Translations under genes and position numbers: made by a program
The notes under the pieces: generated by a model
Seen by the model: the letters and a program-made list of their open reading frames with translations, nothing else
Told to the model about the DNA's origin: nothing
Database searches by the model: none
Assembly: GCF_014647915.1 (NCBI RefSeq)
Contig: NZ_BMQC01000014.1
Location: 1 to 64,000 of the forward strand
Source: Pilimelia terevasa
Lineage (GTDB): Bacteria > Actinomycetota > Actinomycetes > Mycobacteriales > Micromonosporaceae
DNA: 64,000 nt
Direction: 5' to 3'
In this document: positions 54,264-63,762 of the stretch, in pieces
Layout: the number at the start of each line of letters is the position of its first letter
Position numbering within the stretch: position 1 is the first letter of the stretch

Positions 54264-55922
54264 ATGCCGCACCACCCCGTCCGGGTCAGCCGCCGGGCAC
54301 TGCTCGTCGCGGCCGGCGCGGGCGCCGGAGTCCTGCTCGCCGGCCGGGCGCACGCCGCCGGCCCGCCGCCGACCGGCGGCGCAGCGGCCCCGCCGCCGTT
54401 CGACGACATGGTCCTGCGGGCGCAGCGGTGGCTGAACGCGACCTACGCGGGGCGGGTGAACTGGAAGCCCGTGCCGGAGGACGGCCGCACCGGCCAACCG
54501 ACCGTGGAGGCTCTGGTCCGCGCCCTGCAGTACGAGGTCGGTCTCGATCCGACCCAGGTCAACGGAAACTTCGGGCCGACGACATTCCGGCTGGTGACCG
54601 AGAGGATCGGAATGCTGGCGGCCGGCAAGCCGGCCAACGTCATCAAGATCGCCCAGTGTGGGCTGTACTGCAAGGGCTACCCCGGCGAGGGAGTCAGCGG
54701 TGCGTGGGGGTCCGAGACCGGGCGGTCGGTCGGGGCGCTGCGCCGGGACATGGGCCTGGCCGAGCCGCGCAGCACGCTCGCGCCGACGGAGTTCCGCGCC
54801 CTGCTCACGATGGACGCCTACCAGTTGCTGGCGGGGGGAGCCGCCGCCGTCCGCGCGGTGCAGCAGTGGCTCAACCGGCGGTACGCCGCGCAGCCGTGGT
54901 ACCGCATCGTGGCCTGCGACGGCTACGCGTACCGCCCGTCGCTGGCCATGCTCGTCTCCGCCGTCCAGCGGGAACTGGGCATCGCCGAGCCCACCGGCGC
55001 GGTCAACGCGGCGACCCGGGCGGCGCTGCACCAGCGGCCGCCGATCGCGGTCGGCCAGGCCGACGGCGGCGCCGCGGGCTTCGTCCAGCTCTTTCTCGCC
55101 TCGCTGATCTTCAGCCGGTACGACGTGCCGTTCGGCGCCACGTTCACCGCGGCGGCCGCCGCGCAGGCGCGCGCGTTCCAGGAGTTCGCCGCGCTGCCTG
55201 CCAGCGGCACCGGGGACGCCTACACCTGGGCGTCGCTGCTGAGCGCCAACGGCGACCCGGGCCGGCCCGCCCACGCCGCCGACTGCAGCACCCGGGTGAC
55301 CCCGGCGCGGGCGGCGGCCCTGCGCGCCGCGGGCGTCGGCGTCGTGGGCCGGTACCTGACCAACGCGACCGAGGCATTCAACAAGAAGATCCAGCCCGGC
55401 GAGCTGGCCGACCTGTTCGCCGCCGGCCTGCGCGTGTTCCCCATCTACCAGACCAGCGCGGACAGCGCGCCCTACTTCACCGCCGCGCGCGGCCGCGCCG
55501 ACGGCGCCGCGGCGGTCGCCGCGGCGCGCGGGTACGGGTTCCGCAGCGACACGGTCATCTACTTCGCCGTGGACTTCGACGTGTTCGACCACCAGATCAC
55601 CGACGGGGTCGTCCCCTACTTCACCGCGGTCCGGGCGGCGGTCGACGCCGCGGGCGCGCCGTACCGCGTCGGCGTCTACGGCGTGCGCCACGCGTGCAGC
55701 CGACTGGCGGCGGCGGGCCTCACGGTGAGCAGCTTCGTCGCCGACACGGCCTACGGCTACACCGGCAACATCGGCTACCCGCTGCCGGCGAACTGGGCGT
55801 TCGACCAGTTCGCCAACGACGTGACGGTCGGCACGGGCGACGGCGCGATCGACATCGACAGGAACGCCGCCTCCGGCCGCGACCCGGGCCAGGCCGCCGT
55901 GGACCCGCCCGCCGCCGGCTAG
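54264..55922 (+). CDS. secreted DUF1906 glycoside-hydrolase-like protein with peptidoglycan-binding modules
   Basis: 552 residues. A Tat-type signal (VSRRALLVAAGAGAGVLLAG, then AHA) exports it. Two or three peptidoglycan-binding-like modules (DDMVLRAQRWLNATYAG, GRSVGALRRDMGLAE, AAVRAVQQWLNRRYA) precede a C-terminal DUF1906 domain (about 345-545) with ADCSTRVTPARAAALRAAGVGVVGRYL, VIYFAVDFDVFDHQI and YRVGVYGVRHACSRL, the lysozyme-like TIM-barrel fold of Rv2525c relatives. It likely binds or trims cell wall. ATG start. It stands alone. Confidence 0.9.
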   Translation: MPHHPVRVSRRALLVAAGAGAGVLLAGRAHAAGPPPTGGAAAPPPFDDMVLRAQRWLNATYAGRVNWKPVPEDGRTGQPTVEALVRALQYEVGLDPTQVNGNFGPTTFRLVTERIGMLAAGKPANVIKIAQCGLYCKGYPGEGVSGAWGSETGRSVGALRRDMGLAEPRSTLAPTEFRALLTMDAYQLLAGGAAAVRAVQQWLNRRYAAQPWYRIVACDGYAYRPSLAMLVSAVQRELGIAEPTGAVNAATRAALHQRPPIAVGQADGGAAGFVQLFLASLIFSRYDVPFGATFTAAAAAQARAFQEFAALPASGTGDAYTWASLLSANGDPGRPAHAADCSTRVTPARAAALRAAGVGVVGRYLTNATEAFNKKIQPGELADLFAAGLRVFPIYQTSADSAPYFTAARGRADGAAAVAAARGYGFRSDTVIYFAVDFDVFDHQITDGVVPYFTAVRAAVDAAGAPYRVGVYGVRHACSRLAAAGLTVSSFVADTAYGYTGNIGYPLPANWAFDQFANDVTVGTGDGAIDIDRNAASGRDPGQAAVDPPAAG

Positions 55923-55953
55923 CGCGGCAGGCGGGCGCCGTCGTGGAGCCCGG

Positions 55954-57114
55954 TCAGAGGGAGGTGCGGAACGGGCCGGAGACCTCGTAGGTGATGCCGC
56001 CGCTGGCCGACCCGGTCGTCCCGCGCTGCGACGAGAAGTACATCCGCGTCCCCGCCGGGTTGAAGGCCACGCCGCACAGCTCCGAGGAGTTCTGCCCGTT
56101 CACCCGCAGGAACGTCGCCACGACGTCGCCCGGCGTGATGAGGCAGATCTCCATGTCGCCGCCGTCCTCGCACACGTACAGGTCGCCGACGTGGGCGTCC
56201 CCGGTCACGTTGTCGACGCCGGTGAGCATGGCGCCGGGCACGTTGTCGTCGTACACGGTGTGCAGGGTGTGGGCCGCCGCGTCGTACGCCCAGACCTTGT
56301 TGTCGCCCTTGGTGGTGAAGAAGCACCGGTCGTTGCGGTAGTAGGCGCCCTCGCCGCCGTTGAAGACCTTCATGCCGGTGACCTGGTACCGGGTCGCGGT
56401 CGGCGAGCCGTCCGGGTCGGGGACGTTGGCCCAGGACAGCACGCCGCCGACCTGGCGCAGGACCTGGAGCGTGCCGGTGGCCAGGGCCGTGGCCCCGCCC
56501 CAGCCGGTCGGGACGTACCGGTAGAAGCCGCCGTCGGGCTTGTCCTCGGTCAGGTAGACGACCTGGCGGACCGGGTCGCAGGCGGCCGCCTCGTGGTTGA
56601 ACCGCCCCATCTGGGCCCGCTGGACCTTGGCGTTGACCCCCCACGGGTCCGTCTCGTAGACGTGCCCGTTGTCGACCTCCTCGCAGGTCAGCCAGGTGTT
56701 CCAGGGGGTCGTGCCGCCGGCACAGTTGCGGGCCATGCCCGCGCCGATGGCGTAGGCGGCGGTGATCACGGCGCCGCTGCTGAACTTCAGGGCGCTGACC
56801 TTGCCGTTGGGGCTGTTGTTCTCCGCGTTGGAGACGTAGATCCAGCCGGCGCCGTCGGCGAAGCAGGCGCCGCCGTCGGGGGCGCTGTGCCAGGTGTAGC
56901 CGGTGCCGGCGACGGTCTGGCCGGAGCGGGCGACGACGCGGGAGGTGAAGCCGGCCGGCAGCCGGATGCCGTTGGCGTCGGCGGCGCCGACCGGCCCGTA
57001 CGGGCTGGTCCCCGGGACGGCGGGGTAGGCGAGGGCGCGGGCGGGGAGGCTGAAGCCGAGGGTGGCGGCGCCACCGCCGAGAACGGCGGCGCGCAGCAGG
57101 TGACGGCGGTCCAT
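55954..57114 (-). CDS. PhoX-like secreted protein (DUF839)
   Basis: 386 residues with a Tat signal (MDRRHLLRAAVLGGGAATLGFSLPARALA, twin arginines at residues 3-4). DUF839 elements are NGIRLPAGFTSRVVARSG, HSAPDGGACF, WIYVSNAEN, TCEEVDNGHVYE, GRFNHEAAACDP and VYLTEDKPDGGFYRYVP, as in PhoX phosphatases that use Ca/Fe. Whether it is an active alkaline phosphatase is not certain, since shorter homologues differ. ATG at 57114 gives the proper Tat motif. Longer frames have no signal. Confidence 0.88.
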   Translation of the reverse strand: MDRRHLLRAAVLGGGAATLGFSLPARALAYPAVPGTSPYGPVGAADANGIRLPAGFTSRVVARSGQTVAGTGYTWHSAPDGGACFADGAGWIYVSNAENNSPNGKVSALKFSSGAVITAAYAIGAGMARNCAGGTTPWNTWLTCEEVDNGHVYETDPWGVNAKVQRAQMGRFNHEAAACDPVRQVVYLTEDKPDGGFYRYVPTGWGGATALATGTLQVLRQVGGVLSWANVPDPDGSPTATRYQVTGMKVFNGGEGAYYRNDRCFFTTKGDNKVWAYDAAAHTLHTVYDDNVPGAMLTGVDNVTGDAHVGDLYVCEDGGDMEICLITPGDVVATFLRVNGQNSSELCGVAFNPAGTRMYFSSQRGTTGSASGGITYEVSGPFRTSL

Positions 57115-57391
57115 GGGGCTCCGATCAGGCGTGGGTACCCGGATGCGAGCCTGGCGACTCGCAGTAACAGCAGAACCGCCCAGAGTGACAACTGTGCGTT
57201 CCACCGGCGAACCGTCCGCGAAACCTGCCCGCCTGTTCGGGACTCCGGCGTTCATCCCGTCGTCAGATCGATACCACTCGCATTCTTCTGTGTCGATACC
57301 TTGCCCGCGGCCCCGGTGGCCCGGCCGCCGCCGCCCTCCCGGTGCTGGCCTGCCGGAATGCGGCGCGCCGGCACCGGGAGGAGCGCGGGCG

Positions 57392-57607
57392 TCACTGCGA
57401 GGGCTTCGGAAGTACGCACTTCACCGCCGGGTTGGCGCCCACGTAGTTCAGCGGGCCGGCGACGATCGTCAGGGCGGTCGCGCCGAGCCGGTCGCAGGAG
57501 GCGTTGCTGCGCGACAGGTAGCCCCGCTGCCAGGCGGCGAGCAGCCCGATCAGAAGCCAGATCACCAGGAAGACGCTGATCGTGGCGTGGGAACGGCGGT
57601 ACCGCAT
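57392..57607 (-). CDS. small single-pass membrane protein
   Basis: 71 residues with one membrane helix (ISVFLVIWLLIGLLAAW, about 10-26) and a soluble tail with two Cys (SCDRLGATALTIVAGPLNYVGANPAVKCVLPKPSQ), which may form a disulfide outside. AGGAGG lies 6 bases before the ATG, giving a solid start. Similar small proteins are widespread in actinobacteria. Function unknown. The 277-base gap upstream towards PhoX has no gene. Confidence 0.78.
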   Translation of the reverse strand: MRYRRSHATISVFLVIWLLIGLLAAWQRGYLSRSNASCDRLGATALTIVAGPLNYVGANPAVKCVLPKPSQ

Positions 57608-57832
57608 GGCTGCCTCCTGGATGCGGGGCGGACGGGGGATGCGACCGGCCGGCCGCGTGATCGCGGCCGGCCGGTGACGCTGCTGCGACTCCGGTACCCG
57701 GACGGGCCGGCGGCCAATCCCGACCGGTGACCGCTTTCACACCACGCCGCGCGGGTGCTCGCCGCGCGGCCGAAGTACGGTCACACTCGGACGTTCGTCC
57801 CCCCACCCTGTGTTGTGTCAAGGAGAAACCGC

Positions 57833-58384
57833 GTGCTTACCGTCGGCGACCACTTCCCCGAGTACGACCTGACCGCCTGCGTCTCGCTCGACGCCGACCA
57901 GGCGTTCGCCCAGATCGACAACAAGAAGTACGAGGGCAAGTGGCGGGTCGTCTTCTTCTGGCCGAAGGACTTCACCTTCATCTGCCCGACCGAGATCGCC
58001 GAGTTCGGCCGGCTGAACGAGGAGTTCGCCGACCGCGACGCGCAGGTCCTGGGCGTGTCCACCGACAACGAGTTCGTCCACCACGCGTGGCGCAAGGCGC
58101 ACCCCGACCTGCGCGACCTGCCGTACCCGATGCTCTCGGACCTCAAGCGCGAGCTGAGCGAGGCGTGCGGCATCCTCGGCGAGGACGGCGTCGCCCAGCG
58201 CGCCACCTTCGTCGTGGACCCGAACAACGAGATCCAGTTCGCCATGGTCACCGCCGGCTCCGTGGGCCGCAACGTCGCCGAGGTGCTCCGGGTGCTCGAC
58301 GCCCTGCAGACCGACGAGCTGTGCCCGTGCAACTGGAGCAAGGGCGGCGACACGCTCGACGCCGCGGCGCTGCTGGCCGGCTGA
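57833..58384 (+). CDS. ahpC: alkyl hydroperoxide reductase AhpC (peroxiredoxin)
   Basis: 183 residues. Reduces peroxides with the peroxidatic Cys in FTFICPTEI (about residue 49) and the resolving Cys in TDELCPCNWSKGG near the C-terminus. GTG at 57833 with AAGGAG 7 bases before. An upstream open frame has no signal. It is followed two bases later by ahpD, forming the usual actinobacterial peroxide-defence operon. A palindrome-rich, GC-rich stretch upstream may be the control region, but no OxyR gene is nearby. Confidence 0.96.
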   Translation: MLTVGDHFPEYDLTACVSLDADQAFAQIDNKKYEGKWRVVFFWPKDFTFICPTEIAEFGRLNEEFADRDAQVLGVSTDNEFVHHAWRKAHPDLRDLPYPMLSDLKRELSEACGILGEDGVAQRATFVVDPNNEIQFAMVTAGSVGRNVAEVLRVLDALQTDELCPCNWSKGGDTLDAAALLAG

Positions 58385-58386
58385 GC

Positions 58387-58944
58387 ATGAGCGGCGACGG
58401 CGCGGGAATCGCGGGGATCAGGGCGGCGCTGCCGGCGTACGCCAAGGACATCAAGCTGAATCTCGGCGCCGTCCTCGACGCGACGACGCTGACCCCCACC
58501 CAGGCGTGGGGGTCGGCGCTCGCCTGCGCGGTGGCGGCCCGCAACGCGGCCCTGCTGCGCGCGGTCGCCGAGACGGCCGCCGCCCACGTCCCGCCGCCGG
58601 TACTGACGGCCGCCAAGGCGGCCGCCGCGGTGATGGCGATGAACAACATCTACTACCGCGCCACGCACCTGGTCGGCGACGCCGCCTACCAGGCGATCCC
58701 GGCCCGGCTGCGGATGCAGGCCATCGCCACGGCGCCGCGCGAGGCGGGGGTGGACAAGGCGGACTTCGAGCTGTGGTGCCTGGCGGTCTCCGCCGTCACC
58801 GGGTGCGGCACGTGCGTGGAGTCGCACGAGCGCACCGTCCGGGGCGCCGGGATGTCGCGCGAGCAGGTGCACGAGGCGCTGCGCATCGCGGCGGTCGTGC
58901 ACGCGGCGGCCGTCGTCCTCGACGCCGAGGCCGCCCTGGCCTGA
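58387..58944 (+). CDS. ahpD: alkylhydroperoxidase AhpD
   Basis: 185 residues. Reductant for AhpC, or peroxidase itself, with the redox motif in VTGCGTCVESHERTV (Cys-Gly-Thr-Cys). The core LAVSAVTGCGTC and MSREQVHEALRIAAVVHAAAVVLDAE match AhpD. It is a trimeric cytosolic protein linked to lipoamide and the Lpd/DlaT system in mycobacteria. Starts two bases after the ahpC stop. Confidence 0.96.
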   Translation: MSGDGAGIAGIRAALPAYAKDIKLNLGAVLDATTLTPTQAWGSALACAVAARNAALLRAVAETAAAHVPPPVLTAAKAAAAVMAMNNIYYRATHLVGDAAYQAIPARLRMQAIATAPREAGVDKADFELWCLAVSAVTGCGTCVESHERTVRGAGMSREQVHEALRIAAVVHAAAVVLDAEAALA

Positions 58945-58968
58945 ACCCGGCGCGGCGCGCGCCGGGTT
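58944..58968. terminator. terminator between ahpD and the glycosyltransferase gene
   Basis: Perfect 11-bp arms AACCCGGCGCG and complement with a GCG loop, at the stop of ahpD and before the end of the convergent gene. It suits termination from both sides. Confidence 0.72.
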
Positions 58969-58995
58969 CCACAGCCGGGCCGCTTCCCGTGCGGC

Positions 58996-60177
58996 TCAGG
59001 CCGGGCTCGTCGGACGCGCGGGACGCGATGCGGGAGACGGCCCGGTGACGGCGAGCACCGCCGGGTCGAACAGCGGCGCGCCCAGCGCGGCCCGCGGGTC
59101 CAGCGGCGCCAGCGGGTCGATCGGCGCCACCCGGCGCCGCGCCCAGCGGTACACGTGCTCGTACCCGCGCGCCATCTGGGCCGGCGAGAACCGCTCCCGC
59201 ACGTGCGCCACGCACGCCTGCGGGTCGATCTCGCCGATCCGGCCCAGCGCCTGCGCGAGCGCGCCGGGGTCGTCGCGGACGAAGCCGGTGACGCCGTCCA
59301 CCACCACCTCGGGCACGGCGCCGCGGCGCAGCGCGACGACGGGGGTGCCGGCGGCCATCGCCTCGATCAGCACCATCCCGAACGGCTCCTCCCAACGCAG
59401 GGGCAGGATCAGGGCGCGCGCCCGGGCGGTCAGGTCGGCGGTGACCTTGCGCTCCGCGTTGACGACCAGCTCGACGCCGTCGTGCAGCATCGGCCGGACG
59501 ACCTCCGCCAGGTACCGCTGCTCGCCGGGCTCCTGGCACTTGCCGGCCAGCACGAGCGGCACCCCGGCCGCGCGGCACGCCTCGATGGCCAGCTCGGGAG
59601 CCTTGTCGGCGCAGAACCGCGCCAACCACAGAGCCGGCCCGTCGCCCGGCGCGCTCCGGCTGGTTCCCGGTACCGGGATGCCGTGGTGGACGACCGCCGA
59701 CCAGGGCAGGTGCGGGGCCAGCCGGCGCTGGGCGTAGGAGATGGCGACCAGGGCGACCCGCCGGTCGAGGCGGGACAGGTAGGAGGCGAGCTGCCCGCGG
59801 GGCAGGTTGTGCACCGTGACGACGGTGGGCGCCCGGCGCAGGGCCGCGGTGAGCGGGCCGACGTTGGTGTGGTCGTGGACGACGTCGAAGCGGCCCCGGT
59901 CCAGCATCTCGTTGATCCGGGCGACGTGGTCCAGCTCCGGCAGCGCCCAGTTCATGTGGTCGTACTGGATCGGCCCGGTGCTGACGAAGCGCGCCTTCGT
60001 CGTCGACCGCTCGCCGGCCCCGAACAGCGTGACGTCGTGACCCCGGTCCACCAGGGCGTCGACCAGGTACGCCAGTACCTGCTCCAACCCGCCGTACCCG
60101 GCCGGCGGCACCTCGCACCAGGGCGGGGCGACCATCGCAATGCGCATCGGGCGGTCGTCGGCTTCGTCGGTCTCCAT
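58996..60177 (-). CDS. GT4-family glycosyltransferase
   Basis: 393 residues, GT-B fold. Near the N-terminus MRIAMVAPPWCEVPPAGYGGLEQVLAYLVDALV is the typical GT4 glycine loop; PLRWEEPFGMVLIEAMAAGTPVVALRRGAVPEVV carries the EX7E motif binding the nucleotide-sugar. No membrane segment. ATG at 60177 has AGGAGGT 7 bases before. Divergent from the debranching-type hydrolase gene across 178 bases, so the two probably act in one sugar pathway. Donor and acceptor unknown. Confidence 0.9.
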   Translation of the reverse strand: METDEADDRPMRIAMVAPPWCEVPPAGYGGLEQVLAYLVDALVDRGHDVTLFGAGERSTTKARFVSTGPIQYDHMNWALPELDHVARINEMLDRGRFDVVHDHTNVGPLTAALRRAPTVVTVHNLPRGQLASYLSRLDRRVALVAISYAQRRLAPHLPWSAVVHHGIPVPGTSRSAPGDGPALWLARFCADKAPELAIEACRAAGVPLVLAGKCQEPGEQRYLAEVVRPMLHDGVELVVNAERKVTADLTARARALILPLRWEEPFGMVLIEAMAAGTPVVALRRGAVPEVVVDGVTGFVRDDPGALAQALGRIGEIDPQACVAHVRERFSPAQMARGYEHVYRWARRRVAPIDPLAPLDPRAALGAPLFDPAVLAVTGPSPASRPARPTSPA

Positions 60178-60355
60178 CGTGGGCACCTCCTGTTGCCGCA
60201 ACCGTCCCCCCGGATGCGGCTGGCAAACCTCAAACTACGACGAATCTGGCGGCGCTCCGGGCCAGTTCCCCGAAAAGGGCACTTGGCCGGAATGGAACCC
60301 ACCCGGCAAGGTATGAAGTAGTACGGACCGCCCCCCGGCCGCCCAGGAGGACCCC

Positions 60356-62371
60356 GTGCCCGACCAGACGATCAGCATCCTGCAAGGCAGCGCCTTCGTC
60401 GTCTGCGACCGGCGCGGGGACTTCCGCGCCAGCCGCGACGACGCGGTGGGGCTGTTCTACCGCGACGTCCGGCACCTGTCCCGCTGGGAACTGCGCCTCA
60501 ACGGCCGCCAGCTCGACGTGCTCTCGGCCAAGACGATCGAGTACGACGAGGCCGCGTTCTTCCTCGTCGAGCCCACCGGCACGATCTACAAGAACCCGTC
60601 GCTGTCGGTGATCCGGCGGCGCGAGGTCGCCCGCGGGATGCGGGAGGAGCTGGAGCTGCAGAACCACGGCATCGAGCCCCTCCAGCTCGAACTGACGTTC
60701 CTGTTCGACGCCGACTTCGCCGACATCTTCGAGGTCAAGGACGGCCTCAACAAGAAGGGGACGCCCTACCGGTCCCAGCGGCAGGACACCCTGACCCTCG
60801 GCTACCGGCGGGACGGCTACTGCCGCGAGACCCACCTGCGGGCCCCGGGGGCGTACTTCACCGACGAGTCGCTGACCTTCCGCCTGACCCTGGAGCCGCG
60901 CGACGTCTGGCAGGGCGAGATCGAGGTGGCGGTGGCGCTGGCCGCCGACCAGCCGCTGGGCAAGCGCGCCCACTCCCCCGACATGCCGGCCTCGCTGCCG
61001 CAGTGGTTCGCGGCCGCGCCGCGGATCGAGACCGACTGGCACGACCTGAAGTCCACGTACCGGCGCAGCATCATCGACCTGGCCGCGCTGCGCTTCTACC
61101 CGTACCCGGACTCCTCGGCGTCGCTGCCGGCCGCCGGCCTGCCGTGGTTCATGGCGGTCTTCGGCCGGGACAGCCTCATCACCAGCTACCAGGCGCTGCC
61201 GTTCGTCCCCGAACTGGCCCGCACCACGCTGCGGGCGCTGGCCGCGCAGCAGGCGACCGCCGTGGACGACATGCGCGACGCCGAACCCGGCAAGATCCTG
61301 CACGAGCTGCGGCTCGGCGAGATGGCCCACTTCGGCGAGCGGCCGCAGTCGCCGTACTACGGGGCCGCGGACTCCACACCGCTGTTCCTCATCGTCCTCG
61401 ACGAGTACGAACGGTGGACCGGGGACGCGGAGACCATCCGCGAGCTGGAGCCGCACGCGCGGGCCGCGGTGACGTGGATGCAGCGGTACGGGGATCTCGA
61501 CGGCGACGGGTTCGTCGAGTACGAGACCCGCAACCCCGGCATCGGCCTGGAGAACCAGTGCTGGAAGGACTCGTGGAACTCGATCGTCCACCCCGACGCC
61601 ACGGTCGCCCGCACGCCGATCGCCACGTGCGAGATCCAGGGGTACTGCTACGACGCGCTGCGGCGCACGGCCCGGCTGGCCCGCTCGTTCTGGGGCGACC
61701 CGGCGTACGCCGACGCGCTGGACGCCGACGCCGAGAAGCTGCAGCGGCGGTTCGACCAGCAGTTCTGGCTGCCCGACCAGGGCTTCTACGCGGTGGCGCT
61801 GGACGGCGACAAGAACCCGGTCGCCACGCTCACCTCGAACATCGGCCACCTGCTGTGGAGCGGGATCGTGCCGGACGACCGGGTGGGCTCGCTCGTCACC
61901 CACCTGTGCGGGGAGCAGCTCTTCAGCGGGTGGGGCGTGCGCACGCTGGCCGACGGGCAGCGGCCGTACAACCCGATCGAGTACCACAACGGCACGATCT
62001 GGCCGCACGACACGGCGCTGATCGCCGCGGGCCTGTACCGCTACGGCCGGCGCCAGGAGGCCAACCGGCTCTCCGTCGCCCTGCTGGAGGCGGCCAAGCA
62101 CGTCGGGTTCCGGCTGCCGGAGGCCTTCGCGGGCTACCCGCGCCGCGCCACGGACGTGCCGGTGGTCTACCCGACGGCGTGCTCGCCCCAGGCGTGGGCG
62201 ACCGGCGCGCCGCTGCTGCTGCTGCGGATCCTGCTGGGTCTGGAGCCGACCGAGGAGGACGGCCTGCAGGTGGACCCGTACCTGCCGGACCGGATCGGGC
62301 ACCTGGCGCTGCGCGGGATCCCGGGCCGCTGGGGCCACGCCGACGCGGTGGGCCAGCACCCGACCCGCTGA
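60356..62371 (+). CDS. glycogen-debranching-like (GDE_N/amylo-alpha-1,6-glucosidase family) hydrolase
   Basis: 671 residues. The N-terminal domain ([43 protein letters not shown]) matches the bacterial GDE N-terminal beta domain; the C-terminal (alpha/alpha)6 barrel shows [21 protein letters not shown] (catalytic Asp region), [11 protein letters not shown] and [16 protein letters not shown]. Such enzymes cleave alpha-glucosidic bonds but many actinobacterial members have unknown substrates. GTG start. Divergent to the GT4 gene. Confidence 0.88.
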   Translation: MPDQTISILQGSAFVVCDRRGDFRASRDDAVGLFYRDVRHLSRWELRLNGRQLDVLSAKTIEYDEAAFFLVEPTGTIYKNPSLSVIRRREVARGMREELELQNHGIEPLQLELTFLFDADFADIFEVKDGLNKKGTPYRSQRQDTLTLGYRRDGYCRETHLRAPGAYFTDESLTFRLTLEPRDVWQGEIEVAVALAADQPLGKRAHSPDMPASLPQWFAAAPRIETDWHDLKSTYRRSIIDLAALRFYPYPDSSASLPAAGLPWFMAVFGRDSLITSYQALPFVPELARTTLRALAAQQATAVDDMRDAEPGKILHELRLGEMAHFGERPQSPYYGAADSTPLFLIVLDEYERWTGDAETIRELEPHARAAVTWMQRYGDLDGDGFVEYETRNPGIGLENQCWKDSWNSIVHPDATVARTPIATCEIQGYCYDALRRTARLARSFWGDPAYADALDADAEKLQRRFDQQFWLPDQGFYAVALDGDKNPVATLTSNIGHLLWSGIVPDDRVGSLVTHLCGEQLFSGWGVRTLADGQRPYNPIEYHNGTIWPHDTALIAAGLYRYGRRQEANRLSVALLEAAKHVGFRLPEAFAGYPRRATDVPVVYPTACSPQAWATGAPLLLLRILLGLEPTEEDGLQVDPYLPDRIGHLALRGIPGRWGHADAVGQHPTR

Positions 62372-62434
62372 CCCGCGCCCGCCCCGCGCGCGCCGGGTGC
62401 GGGGTGCCGGGTGTCGGGTCCCGGGTGTCGCCGG

Positions 62435-62656
62435 TCAGTGCGCGCGCAGGCGGTGCGGGTCGATCTCGCGGGACGGGTGCCGGGCCAGGTACTCCGACTC
62501 CAGGTCGGCGGTCCGGCGCAGGTGGTTGGTCAGGGCGTGGCGGGCGCCGTGCCGCAGGGTGTCCAGCCGGGTGCGGTGCAGGCTGCGCAGCTCGCGGAGC
62601 AGGTCGTCCTCGCTCAGCATCGTCGGGTCGACCCCCAGCTCCAGCAACTCGACCAT
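62435..62656 (-). CDS. DUF6158 family small protein
   Basis: 73 residues, all helical: [49 protein letters not shown] is the DUF6158 pattern. Probably cytosolic. The function is unknown. The ATG at 62656 is chosen because GGAGG lies about 8 bases upstream. A GTG three codons earlier is possible. Confidence 0.8.
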   Translation of the reverse strand: MVELLELGVDPTMLSEDDLLRELRSLHRTRLDTLRHGARHALTNHLRRTADLESEYLARHPSREIDPHRLRAH

Positions 62657-62790
62657 CGCGCCCACCTCCGCGTCGTCGGCACCCGCGCGCGGGCGGCCCC
62701 GGTTCCCCTCCGCCTTCCCGCGGGGCGGTCCGCCGAAACCCGCGGGCGGCCCCGCGGGGGTGCGGGCGGGGCCGGGGTACCCTCGGGGCC

Positions 62791-63216
62791 ATGCGGCGGC
62801 TGCTCACACCCGCGTGGCTGGCCCGGCACGGGCTGGCCGCGGTCCTGGTGCCGGCCTTTCTCGGCCTGGGCTGGTGGCAGTTCCAGCGGGCGTCCTCCGG
62901 CAACGCGCTGAGCTGGGCCTACACCGTCCAGTGGCCGATCTTCGCCGGCTTCGTCGGGTTCATCTGGTGGCGCGAGGTGCGGCTCGCCCTGCGGCCCGGC
63001 GCCCCCGCACCCGCGCCCGCGCGGCGGACCGACGGCATCCGCCCGCCGGTCCTCCTCCCGCGGGGTGCGGCGGCCGCCGGCCGCGCCGGGGCGCGCGGGG
63101 ACGCGCCCGACGCGGCGCTGACGGCGTACAACGACTACCTGGCCTGGCTGGCCGCCCACCCGGGCGCGCGGCCGGGCGACTACCCCGGCCCGGCCGGGAG
63201 AGGAGAGACACCGTGA
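62791..63216 (+). CDS. two-helix membrane protein beside DUF3817
   Basis: 141 residues. Two membrane helices (about 13-28 and 42-60, the latter [20 protein letters not shown]) and a Pro/Ala-rich cytosolic tail containing [12 protein letters not shown]. The N-terminal half resembles the first and last helix of SURF1-like proteins ([11 protein letters not shown]). Its stop overlaps the next gene (GTGA), so the pair is co-translated. Function unknown. Confidence 0.76.
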   Translation: MRRLLTPAWLARHGLAAVLVPAFLGLGWWQFQRASSGNALSWAYTVQWPIFAGFVGFIWWREVRLALRPGAPAPAPARRTDGIRPPVLLPRGAAAAGRAGARGDAPDAALTAYNDYLAWLAAHPGARPGDYPGPAGRGETP

Positions 63217-63530
63217 CCGGAGCGCTGCTGAGGTACCGGGCGGTGGCCTGGGTCGTGGGCGTCGTGCTGATCGTGCTGGTGGTGGTCGGGATGCCGCTGA
63301 AGTACCTCGCCGACGACCCCGCGATCGTGGAGACGATCGGGCCGGCGCACGGCTTCCTGTACATGCTGTACCTGGTGGCCGCCTTCGACCTGGCCCGCCG
63401 GGCGAAGTGGAGCATGAAGCGGATGGTGCTCGTGATGCTCGCGGGGACTGTCCCGTTTGTCTCGTTCTGGGCAGAACGCGTCGTTACCGGCTGGGTCAGC
63501 ACCGCCGTACCGGAACTCGCCCGCTCCTGA
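63213..63530 (+). CDS. DUF3817 membrane protein
   Basis: 105 residues with three membrane helices (about 10-28, 45-62 and 70-88). Diagnostic are [41 protein letters not shown] and [16 protein letters not shown], typical for DUF3817 (YdzA-like) integral membrane proteins. GTG start in a GTGA overlap with the previous gene. Role unknown. Confidence 0.87.
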   Translation: MTGALLRYRAVAWVVGVVLIVLVVVGMPLKYLADDPAIVETIGPAHGFLYMLYLVAAFDLARRAKWSMKRMVLVMLAGTVPFVSFWAERVVTGWVSTAVPELARS

Positions 63531-63762
63531 TTTCCTTCACCCGTAAGGGCTGTACTCGCTACGGAGCGTCCACGTTGGGGCAGATTTGCCGGATCGGGCC
63601 ACCCTCCTCGTACGTCCAGGCCCTGTGCGCGCGGCGGTCCGCGGGCTAGTTTTGCCCGCACTGGCCGCGGTCGTCAGTCGCCGGGGTGCCGGCGGCGCCG
63701 CGTCCCGTCCGGCCCTCCCGTGGTACCGGCCGGTCGCACAGCCCGAGAAGGATTCTTCCCCC

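Noticed and set aside
63531-63762. c-di-AMP (ydaO-type) riboswitch before the secreted coiled-coil gene
   Set aside because: Such riboswitches precede many actinobacterial wall-hydrolase genes, but I could not recognise its conserved elements in these 232 bases. A covariance-model search would decide.
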